Origin: Halorussus salinisoli
GTDB lineage: Archaea; Halobacteriota; Halobacteria; Halobacteriales; Haladaptataceae
Direction of reading: 5' to 3'
DNA: 64,000 nucleotides
Assembly: GCA_005239435.1 (NCBI GenBank)
Contig: SZNP01000006.1
Location: 186,001-250,000, forward strand
Positions 36,328-43,570 of the stretch are shown here, piece by piece. How positions within the stretch are numbered: position 1 is the stretch's first letter; every line of letters starts with the position of its first letter. A program made the position numbers and the translations under genes. The notes beneath the pieces are model-generated. The model saw only the letters and a program-made list of their open reading frames with translations, ran no database searches and was not told the DNA's origin.

Positions 36328-37866
36328 ATGGCATCCGATGGCGAATCCCCAATCGCCGAACTCGATTCCGACGAGTTCCGCGAACTGGGATACCGGACGG
36401 TGGACCTGATTGCCGACTACTACGAGACCATCGAGGGCCGTCCCGTCTACGTGCAGGCGAGTCCCGAAGACGTCGTCGCGGCCTTCGAGGAACCGCTCCC
36501 CGAGGAGGGCGAGGACCCGGAAGCGATTCTGGACGCCGTCGAAGAGCGCGTCGTCCCGTACGCGACTCACAACCCCTCGCCACGGTACTTCGGGTTCGTG
36601 ATGGGGTCGGGAACCCCGCTGGCTCCGCTGGCCGACGCCATCGCGGCGACGGTCAACATGAACACGGGTGGCTGGCATCCCGCACCTTCCGGAACCGAGG
36701 TCGAACGCCGATGCGTCCGGTGGCTGGCCGAAGCTATCGGCTACCCGACCGACACCGGTGGTCTGCTGACCAGCGGTGGGACGATGGCTAACTTCACCGC
36801 CCTCATGTCCGGTCTGCGCGACCGGACCGGCTACGAGACGACAGGAGCGGGATTACAGGGCGACGACCGACCGCGATACACCCTCTACGTGGCCGACCAC
36901 GAGGGCCACTCCAGCGTCGTCCGGGTCGCGGACATGCTGAACCTCGGCCGAGACGCCGTGCAGCGAGTGCCGAGCAACGAGGACTTCACCATGGACGTGG
37001 ACGCCTTGGAGCGAATGCTGGAGGCCGACGAGGACGAGGGGGACCAACCCTTCTGCGTCGTCGGTCAAGCGGGGTCCATCAACGTGAGCGCGATCGACCC
37101 GCTCGACCGGATTGCCGACGTGTGCGCGGAGCGCGACCTCTGGTTCCACGTCGATGGGGCCTGCGGGGCCGTGGGCGCGATGGTCCCCGAGTTCGAGTCG
37201 CGGTACGCGGGGATGGAGCAGGCCGACTCCGTGACCCTCGACCCGCACAAGTGGCTGTTCGTCCCCTACGAGTGCGGGGCGGTTCTCGTCCGCGACCGCG
37301 ACGTGCTGGCGAAGACCTTCTCGATGCACGCCTCGTATCTCCGGGGTTCGGTCGCGGAGACCCCCGAAGAGTTCGACTACTACGAGTTCGGTCCGCAGAT
37401 ATCCCGCGGGTTCCGCGCACTGAAACTCTGGGCGAGCCTGAAGCACTACGGACTGGAGGGGTACCGCGAGCTACTGCGGAAGAGCGTCGATTGCGCCGTC
37501 CACCTCGACGGTCTCGTCCGCTCGCACGACGACTTCGTCGCGGTGCAGGAGCCGAACCTCTTCATCTACTCCTTCCGCTACGTCCCGACGGACATCGGGG
37601 AGACGCTGGCCGCCCCGCCAGCGGTCCCGCTGGAGCGGGTCCACGAGTACCTCGACGAACTGAACCAGGCCATCACGGACGAAGTCGTACAGAGCGGACT
37701 CGCGTTCCTCACGACGACGACCATCCGCCAGAGGCGCGCCCTCCGAACGTCTATCTGCAGTCACAGGACGACCGAAGAGGACATCGAGACGGTGTTCGAC
37801 GCGCTGGCGGAGACCGGAGCGCGACTGGACGAGGAGTGGCGCGAGAGCGCGAGTCTCCCGGTCTGA
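36328..37866 (+). CDS. Group II PLP-dependent amino acid decarboxylase
   Basis: The 512-residue decarboxylase of the aromatic/glutamate/diaminobutyrate group has its PLP lysine at about K308 in LDPHKWLF. It also has HNPSPRYFGFV (about 76-86), GWHPAPSGTEVER, LLTSGGTMANFTAL (about 149-162) and HVDGACGAVGAM (about 273-284). Together with a Dat-like aminotransferase this recalls the dat-ddc pairs of bacteria, where Ddc turns diaminobutyrate into 1,3-diaminopropane. Aromatic amino acids, aspartate or glutamate are also possible. It follows the AOR gene on the same strand after about 200 bases with an AT-rich TTAATTGTTAATAGTTAAC promoter near 36285. Confidence 0.85.
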   Translation: MASDGESPIAELDSDEFRELGYRTVDLIADYYETIEGRPVYVQASPEDVVAAFEEPLPEEGEDPEAILDAVEERVVPYATHNPSPRYFGFVMGSGTPLAPLADAIAATVNMNTGGWHPAPSGTEVERRCVRWLAEAIGYPTDTGGLLTSGGTMANFTALMSGLRDRTGYETTGAGLQGDDRPRYTLYVADHEGHSSVVRVADMLNLGRDAVQRVPSNEDFTMDVDALERMLEADEDEGDQPFCVVGQAGSINVSAIDPLDRIADVCAERDLWFHVDGACGAVGAMVPEFESRYAGMEQADSVTLDPHKWLFVPYECGAVLVRDRDVLAKTFSMHASYLRGSVAETPEEFDYYEFGPQISRGFRALKLWASLKHYGLEGYRELLRKSVDCAVHLDGLVRSHDDFVAVQEPNLFIYSFRYVPTDIGETLAAPPAVPLERVHEYLDELNQAITDEVVQSGLAFLTTTTIRQRRALRTSICSHRTTEEDIETVFDALAETGARLDEEWRESASLPV

Positions 37867-37889
37867 CTGGGGACTGGCAGTCGCGACTT

Positions 37890-38570
37890 TCATCGAGGGT
37901 TCCGAGTTCGCCCACCGATTCGCCGAGTTCGGTCCGCCAACTCGGCGAATCGCCGAGCCAGTCGGCTCTCGGGAGCGACCCGACTCACTGGCACGCCGCT
38001 TCGCTGTGCCCGGCGAATCCGGTCGTCGTCGGGAATCGCCACGACCGGCGCGCCGAGCGCCCGCCGGACCTGGTCGGTCGGGGGTCGCTCGCCAGTCCGA
38101 TTCAGCGCGACCGCGGCCAGTCCCGCGTCGAGTTCGCGGGCGAGTTCGCGCGTCCGGAGGGCGTCGGCCAGCGCGAACTCGTGCGGTGACGTGACGAGGA
38201 CCGTGGCGTCGGCCGCGAGGAGTGGCATCCCGGCGTCGGCGGCCATCCCCGCGGGGCAGTCGAGGACGACCCTACCGTAGGCGTCCTCGACCGCTTCGAC
38301 GGCCGCGACCAAGGCGGTCACGTCGCCAGCGCGCGCTCCGGCAAGCGTTCGCCCGCACGGAAGCAGGCGCACGGGACCGTCCTCGCGGACGACTTCGACC
38401 GGGTCGGCGCGCTCGGCCAGCACGTCGTGGAGGTCCGGGCCGCGCCGGGCGGCGAGGTCGGCCATGGCGAGGTCGGCGTCCACGACCACGGCGTCGAGTT
38501 CCGCGCCGAGGTTGAGCGCGACGGTGGACTTGCCGACGCCGCCCTTCCCGCCCGCGACGGCCAGAATCAC
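37890..38570 (-). CDS. MinD/ParA family ATPase
   Basis: The 226-residue deviant-Walker ATPase opens VILAVAGGKGGVGKSTVALNLG, with both signature lysines intact. It keeps VVVDADLAMADLA (about 30-42) and VVLDCPAGMA (about 100-109). The GTG at 38570 overlaps the upstream stop as GTGA, and a longer ATG frame would be antisense-like and basic, so GTG is chosen. It probably positions a cell structure or partitions DNA. It closes a run of minus-strand conserved haloarchaeal genes that continues toward mcm. Confidence 0.85.
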   Translation of the reverse strand: MILAVAGGKGGVGKSTVALNLGAELDAVVVDADLAMADLAARRGPDLHDVLAERADPVEVVREDGPVRLLPCGRTLAGARAGDVTALVAAVEAVEDAYGRVVLDCPAGMAADAGMPLLAADATVLVTSPHEFALADALRTRELARELDAGLAAVALNRTGERPPTDQVRRALGAPVVAIPDDDRIRRAQRSGVPVSRVAPESRLARRFAELADRTRRIGGRTRNPR

Positions 38571-39232
38571 GGCGACCACCGCGGGTCGCGGGACTCGCCG
38601 TTCGACTCGCTTCGCGGTCGTTCGCACGAGTCGCGTCGCGCCCGTTCGGACGAACTGCGTCGCAGTCGTTCGATTCGACTTGCGACTGCCCGGATTGCGG
38701 GACGGTCTTCGGGGGACGGTTCCGACCGCGACTCCCCACCGTGGTCCGCCCGCTCCTCGACGGCCGACAGCCACGATTCGACCGGTTCGGGGACGTTCGG
38801 TTCGGGAATCGAGACGCGTTCGGAACTGGACTGCGGCGCAGGTACCGCGTCGGCGGGCGGTCGCGGGTCGCCGAGCGCCCGGACGACGCTTTCCGGAGTC
38901 GCGTCGGCGTCGAAGGTGTCGGAGTCACCCTCAGCCTCGGACTCCCCGGCGCGCTCGCTCCAGACGAGTTCGGCCGGGGGTTCCGCGCTGGATTCGACGG
39001 GGACGGGACTCGCGTATCCGAGCGCGCGCCGCCCGCCGGACGCGACGACGCCCTCGTACCCGCCGTCGTCCCACCCGGCCGCGGAGACGCCCTCGCGGCG
39101 TGGAGGCCAAACCGCGGCGTCGAGGCGGTTTCCGACCCGGATTCGCCGGGCGGTGGCTGTCGGGTTTCGGACGACGAGTTCGACGAGCGAGATTCCGGCG
39201 CGCGATTCGACGCGCCAGTCGAGTTCGACCAT
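38567..39232 (-). CDS. Haloarchaeal conserved protein (DUF7857-like)
   Basis: The first about 100 residues look like a compact beta domain (VELDWRVESRAGISLVELVVRNPTATARRIRVGNRL). The rest is a disordered Glu/Ser/Pro-rich linker and a basic Arg/Ser-rich C terminus (RRSSSERARRDSCERPRSE). I recall this as one of the uncharacterised families beside ParA in haloarchaea, perhaps DUF7857. It overlaps the ParA gene by 4 bases. A TATA-like AACTTTATCA about 30 bases upstream suggests a leaderless start. Confidence 0.65.
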   Translation of the reverse strand: MVELDWRVESRAGISLVELVVRNPTATARRIRVGNRLDAAVWPPRREGVSAAGWDDGGYEGVVASGGRRALGYASPVPVESSAEPPAELVWSERAGESEAEGDSDTFDADATPESVVRALGDPRPPADAVPAPQSSSERVSIPEPNVPEPVESWLSAVEERADHGGESRSEPSPEDRPAIRAVASRIERLRRSSSERARRDSCERPRSESNGESRDPRWSP

Positions 39233-39661
39233 GGCCCGGATTCGTCCTGTCTTCGGTGATAAAGTTGGGCGCAGGGTCGGTTTCGAGAGTCCCGGTCGTT
39301 TGCTGTACGTGGCTGGAACCAGCGTCGGAGTCGAAGTTAGAATAGATTTTTAGAGAGCCCCGCCCACGGTGGTCCGAGCCCCCGCCCACGGTTGTCTGGT
39401 CGGCCGGCTATCGCTCGGTGGACCGTTCCACCCGGCGCGCGCTGGCGCGGTCGGCGGGAGCGAAGCGAGGAGCGGGAGGTTCTAGGCCGTCGCGGTGCCG
39501 TGCTGTGCGGTTGCGGAGACTCCGTGACTCACGGAGTAGCGAGCGAATTCGCCGGTTCGACCCCCGTCAGGCGATTCCTTTCGAGCGGTAGAACGCTCCG
39601 ACGAGAAACAAAATAACATCTTTCGGAATCTTTTGTGTCATATAAAGAAATGAAAATACGG
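39233..39661. other. Intergenic region with GC-rich repeat copy
   Basis: No gene is supported. From about 39360 to 39530 it holds duplicated CGCCCACGGT..GTCCGAGCC text, then GGGAGCGAAGCGAGGAGCGGGAGG and CCGTGCTGTGCGGTTGCGG (39498-39516). That matches repeat material at 15121-15187 and 3348-3368. The last 70 bases before the next gene end are AT-rich. Confidence 0.5.
39457..39516. repeat. Dispersed GC-rich intergenic repeat, copy 3
   Basis: GGGAGCGAAGCGAGGAGCGGGAGG followed by CCGTGCTGTGCGGTTGCGG (39498-39516) repeats the order of elements seen at 15121-15187. It sits in the gap between two genes of the ParA block. Confidence 0.6.
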
Positions 39662-40492
39662 TCAAAGACCAACTACAGGCGTGTCTAACCATCGGGACGC
39701 TTCCTCGACGCTACCGAAGGAATCGACGCCACGAACCAGCACGACCGGAGCGTCCATCTCCGCGGCGCGAGCGACCGCGAGCGCGGTCTCGACCGGTCCG
39801 CCGACGCTCGCGCCGTCCGGAACCGCGTCACGAGCGTCGGCGAACGCGTCCCGCATCCCGTCGGCGAGACGTTCGCGGGCCGCCCGCCGGAGGTTGCTCT
39901 CGCGGTCCGCCAGACGGAGGCGTTCCCGGCGGCGCTCGCGGTTCGCTCGCGCTCTCTCACGGGCGCGCGCGAGCGCCTGTTCGGCCGCGATGCGCTCGGT
40001 TTCGACCTCCGAGAGGCGGCGGGTCGCGTCTTCGAGTTCGGTCTCGGCCGCGTCCATGTCGACGGCCGTCCCCGCGGACGCCTCGCGGAGCGCCTGCACG
40101 CGACCTCGGAGGGTAGCGACTCGCTCGCGCAGTTCCTCCGCGGCGTCACTCGCGTCCGCGACCCGACGACGGGCGCGTTCGAGGTCGATTTCCGACACGT
40201 CCAGCGCGTCGAGGCGGTCCCGGACCGCGGCGAGTTCGTCGGCCTGCGGAGCAGTCCGGCCCCGCGAGCGCGCGGCCGCCGCGAGGGCGGGTCGGAGCGA
40301 GAGGTCCATCTCGGCGCGAATCACGCCGACGTGTTCGTGGACGGGACCGGGGTCCGGGCAGTCGATAGCGACGGTGGGGTCGTCACCGTTCTCGCCGCGA
40401 ATCGCGTCTACGACCGTCGTCGCGTCGACATCGACGTCTCGAAGGTCGATGGCTCGGCCGATTCGGGTCTCCCCGGCGAGTCGCACCTTCAT
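39662..40492 (-). CDS. Haloarchaeal coiled-coil protein (DUF7856-like)
   Basis: The 276-residue protein has three parts: an N-terminal beta region (about 1-60, MKVRLAGETRIGRAIDL), a long Arg/Glu/Ala coiled coil (about 85-210), and a C-terminal alpha/beta stretch ending FGSVEEASRWLDTPVVGL. Function is unknown. It overlaps the upstream gene by 4 bases (ATGA), so the two are translated together. I associate it with a family numbered DUF7856 from memory. It might work with the ParA ATPase, judging by position only. Confidence 0.7.
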   Translation of the reverse strand: MKVRLAGETRIGRAIDLRDVDVDATTVVDAIRGENGDDPTVAIDCPDPGPVHEHVGVIRAEMDLSLRPALAAAARSRGRTAPQADELAAVRDRLDALDVSEIDLERARRRVADASDAAEELRERVATLRGRVQALREASAGTAVDMDAAETELEDATRRLSEVETERIAAEQALARARERARANRERRRERLRLADRESNLRRAARERLADGMRDAFADARDAVPDGASVGGPVETALAVARAAEMDAPVVLVRGVDSFGSVEEASRWLDTPVVGL

Positions 40493-40842
40493 AAGTCGGC
40501 GTCGTGCATCGAGTCGAGGTCCGGATGGTCGGTGCCGACCGCGAACTTCGCGTAGGGCGTACTCGGATGCTCGCGGTCCTCGTAGGCCGCGGCGGCGTCC
40601 CGAACCGACTCGGGCACGTCCTCGAACTCGTTGAACGGCGCGGTTCGCTCGACCTGCACGTCTCCGGCGTGCTTCGCCCGGAGGCGAAGCGCGAGGAACG
40701 CTCCGAGTTCGGTCGCCTCCAGCAGTGCCGCCCGGCCGAATCGCTGGACGACGGTCTCTTCGTGTCCGTTACAGACGTTTCGGAGCGTCTGGCGCGCGGC
40801 CTGCGAGTACGTGACGACCAGCAACACGGCAGTAGATTGCAC
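40489..40842 (-). CDS. Small conserved haloarchaeal protein (DUF7855-like)
   Basis: The 117-residue protein has a helical N-terminal half (LVVTYSQAARQTLRNVCNGHEETVVQRFGRAALLEATELGAFLALRL) and an acidic C-terminal part (EDVPESVRDAAAAYEDREHP). No active site is visible. It sits as the first gene of an overlapping pair, and its ATG is 22 bases from the stop of the RecA-like gene. It is known to me only as an uncharacterised family, likely DUF7855. Confidence 0.7.
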   Translation of the reverse strand: MQSTAVLLVVTYSQAARQTLRNVCNGHEETVVQRFGRAALLEATELGAFLALRLRAKHAGDVQVERTAPFNEFEDVPESVRDAAAAYEDREHPSTPYAKFAVGTDHPDLDSMHDADL

Positions 40843-40864
40843 CGGTAGCCGGTTTAAAATTACG

Positions 40865-41500
40865 CTATCTGCTCCGTACCGTCCACTCGCCGTCGTCGAG
40901 TTCGACCACCGTGTCGAACAGCGACGTGAGCGTGCTGACGGTCTGCTGGTCGCAGGCGTCGGGGTCGAGGTGGAAGTGGGCGGTCACGTCGGCCGCGTCG
41001 AACCGGCCCGTCAGGACGTGGAGGAACTTGTAGACGGTCTGGAGGTCGCCGTACTGGAGTAGCGCGGTCAGCGAGTCGAAGCAGGCGACGGTCGGGTTGC
41101 CGTCGGTGCCCCACTCCTTGAGAATCTCGCTGAGTTTGATTCCGAGACCGGTCAGGTCGCCGGGATTCGAGAGGGTCACTACTACGTCGTCGCCCTGCGT
41201 CGGGCCAGTGACGTTACCCGCGGCCGTTTTCGCCGAACGAGTCGTCTCGCCGACGCTAACTACCCGCAGGTTTCGGGGTTGCTTGCCCGCGCGTGCCAAC
41301 CAGTCGTTGATACACGCGTCTGGCGAGCGAGCGTACGTGACCCAGAGGACGTTCCCCTCGGCAGGGTCGTCGAACGTGAGGAGGTCGAGACACGCGTCGT
41401 CGGTCGCCGAGTGCAGCGACGGCGCGAGCAACAGGACGCAGGCCGCTCGCTCGACGTCGCTTTCGAGTGACGTTCGTTCGTCGTGTCCCTTGGATTGCAT
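40865..41500 (-). CDS. RecA/KaiC-fold protein lacking a P-loop (DUF7504-like)
   Basis: The 211-residue protein has the alternating strands of a KaiC-like ATPase. VACVLLLAPSLHSATDDACLDLL stands where the Walker A should be, and the GxxGxGKT motif is absent. A Walker B-like strand TVACFDSLTALLQYG (about 135-149) and ADVTAHFHLDPDACDQQTVSTL follow. Such inactive RecA-like proteins are common in haloarchaea and may bind partners rather than ATP. It forms part of the minus-strand block leading from mcm to parA. Confidence 0.75.
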   Translation of the reverse strand: MQSKGHDERTSLESDVERAACVLLLAPSLHSATDDACLDLLTFDDPAEGNVLWVTYARSPDACINDWLARAGKQPRNLRVVSVGETTRSAKTAAGNVTGPTQGDDVVVTLSNPGDLTGLGIKLSEILKEWGTDGNPTVACFDSLTALLQYGDLQTVYKFLHVLTGRFDAADVTAHFHLDPDACDQQTVSTLTSLFDTVVELDDGEWTVRSR

Positions 41501-41615
41501 CGGTAGTGTCGTTTTGTCCCGTTTCGACCCTGGATTGGTGATACGTCCGAACGAGTTCTTCTAAGGGAACCTAGTTTATTTATTTTCCCCTCTGAATTAC
41601 CCAATTCGTGACGTG

Positions 41616-41894
41616 TCAACCGAGTTGGTCTATCTCGAACTCTAGTTCGTCCGAATCGAGCACGTCGGTCACTCGCTTTCGGGCCTGGGCCCGCGACTCT
41701 GCGACGACGACCAGTCCCTCTGCACGCTCCGCACCCGACGCCCGGTAGGCCGTCAACTCCTCGTCCTCGAACTCGGTGGCGTACGTCCGGAGGACGTTCA
41801 GGACGCGCCGTTCGGTCGCGCCGAGGTCGGTCTCACCCGACTCGAAGTCGGCCAGCGCGTCCTCGATGTTGCGGAGTGCGGAGATGCGGTCCAT
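41616..41894 (-). CDS. Small conserved haloarchaeal protein (DUF7854-like)
   Basis: The protein is 92 residues, acidic and helical (MDRISALRNIEDALADFESGE). A C-terminal VVVAESRAQARKRVTDVLDSDELEFEIDQ resembles a small alpha/beta fold. ATG 41894 is preferred to an in-frame TTG 6 bases upstream. Function is unknown. It is the first gene of the block downstream of mcm, with a TTTATT-rich gap separating it from the RecA-like gene. Confidence 0.7.
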   Translation of the reverse strand: MDRISALRNIEDALADFESGETDLGATERRVLNVLRTYATEFEDEELTAYRASGAERAEGLVVVAESRAQARKRVTDVLDSDELEFEIDQLG

Positions 41895-42203
41895 GATCAA
41901 GTCGTGATGGTTGGTACTCTGTATCGACCTCGCGTCACGGTCACGTCGCCCAGTCCTGACGCCGTATGTGATGCGATAGCGCTTGCTATCAGGCTCTCAC
42001 CAAGTCCACTAATACTTTCCGTACCGGCCTCGGAACCCTTCTTGCCCGACGGACCTCCAGACGACAGTCGGTGATGCAGATCGTACGCTTCACGCGCGAT
42101 ACCATCAGAAAATCCGCTGTTTCCGTTGTGAACCCGGTGACACTGTGGATTACCTCTGTCATGTGACCGAATAACAAAGACGGAGACTATCGAACCCACG
42201 TCT
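41895..42203. other. Divergent intergenic region, no gene seen
   Basis: It separates the DUF7854-like gene (minus) from the beta-helix gene (plus). I see no convincing open frame or repeat. Composition is less GC-rich than in neighbouring genes, as it is in the beta-helix gene itself. Confidence 0.4.
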
Positions 42204-43511
42204 GTGTTCCGAATCGACGCGAGAAACGAACGAAACAACAGATTTCGGGCACTCTCCACAGTACTTGTTGTACTCGTCCTGCTCGTCGCGAGTGCCCCGG
42301 TCTGGGGGACAACCACGGGCGCTGACCGAGCCGGTCACCAACAGGCGACAGTCATCGACTCCTGTACCACCATCGACAAACCGGGCACCTATCGACTCAC
42401 AGAATCCATCGAAAACAGTACCGCGGATATCTGCATCGAAATCCGGGCGATCGACGTCCACTTCGACGGCGGCGGCCACACAGTCGATGGCAACATCAGT
42501 CGTCAGGAGATGCTGGACGCGTTGCGGGGGCCGCCACCGGAAACGGGCATTGGCGTCGGCGTCCACCCCGACGGCTCAGCACTGCTCTTGAACGTGACTA
42601 TCTCGAACGTAACCGTTACTGACTGGTTCCGTGGAATCGGGGCCCGCGAGACGTCAGGGGTGGTCGTCCGGGACGTGACGGCCACCGCCACCGGAGCTGG
42701 GGTGGACCTCGTTTCCGCGCCCGGTTCGACGGTGGTGAACGCCACGACTTCCGGGAACGTCCTCGTCGGGGTGCTGGCCAGTGGTTCGTCCGGCAGTACG
42801 ATTCGGGACGTCACGGCCTCCGCCAACGGGTTCCTGGGGGTCCACGTGGTGGACTCCTTCGACAGTAGCATCCGACGCGTCGCGGCAAACGACAACGGGT
42901 TCAGCGGAATCGACCTACGGAACTCCTCCCAGAGCACGGTTCGGACCGTTACCGCGACCGGGAACGGCTTCCGGGGCCTCGGTGTGGTAGACGAGCCAGT
43001 TGGGAACGTTGTCGAGAACGTGACGGTCGCCGACGGCAACTTCAATCGGAACGGCTACTCCGGAATCGTGGTGTTCCTTGCCACGAACAGCACGTTCTCG
43101 AACGTCAGCGTCGTCGGGACGACGGGCACACTCCCGCCGGGTAGTCGATCCCCGGGACGGCCCCCCGCTGGCATTCACATCGAAGTGGGGTCGGGGAACA
43201 CGTTCGCTGACGTTGACGCCCGACACCAGGCAGCGTGGGCGTACCACTCGGAAATGGGTGCGACAAACACTGTGGAGGAGCTCCGGACCGACGCCGGCGT
43301 CGTCTCCTTTGAGGCACGTGACGTCGCACTCGGCCCAACTACGACACTCCCTCCGGACGCGGACAACGCGACGACTGCAACGCCGATTATCGAGGGCGTG
43401 ACCGTGACCAACACGAGTGCGGATTCGTTCATCGACCTCGAGATTGCGTGGGAAAGCGTAAAGTCCGAAAATCAATCAGCGAACGAAACCGCTGGAGGTG
43501 AATCACTCTAA
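42204..43511 (+). CDS. Secreted right-handed parallel beta-helix protein (NosD/PbH1 repeats)
   Basis: The 435-residue protein has an N-terminal basic stretch and a hydrophobic signal (RALSTVLVVLVLLVASAPVWG, about 16-36). It then has PbH1 coils repeating a GVxVxxxxxSTVRxVTATGNGFxG pattern from about 140 to 310, rich in Asn/Ser/Thr (many NxT/S sequons). This fold suits surface polysaccharide binding or cleavage. It starts with GTG and ends in an acidic tail. Base composition is slightly more AT-rich than in its neighbours, and it interrupts the mcm-adjacent block. That hints at later insertion. Confidence 0.8.
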   Translation: MFRIDARNERNNRFRALSTVLVVLVLLVASAPVWGTTTGADRAGHQQATVIDSCTTIDKPGTYRLTESIENSTADICIEIRAIDVHFDGGGHTVDGNISRQEMLDALRGPPPETGIGVGVHPDGSALLLNVTISNVTVTDWFRGIGARETSGVVVRDVTATATGAGVDLVSAPGSTVVNATTSGNVLVGVLASGSSGSTIRDVTASANGFLGVHVVDSFDSSIRRVAANDNGFSGIDLRNSSQSTVRTVTATGNGFRGLGVVDEPVGNVVENVTVADGNFNRNGYSGIVVFLATNSTFSNVSVVGTTGTLPPGSRSPGRPPAGIHIEVGSGNTFADVDARHQAAWAYHSEMGATNTVEELRTDAGVVSFEARDVALGPTTTLPPDADNATTATPIIEGVTVTNTSADSFIDLEIAWESVKSENQSANETAGGESL

Positions 43512-43570
43512 TTACCGCTCACAGTCGACTATACAGCTCTTGTACAGAATTATTCCGTTATGCGGTCCAT

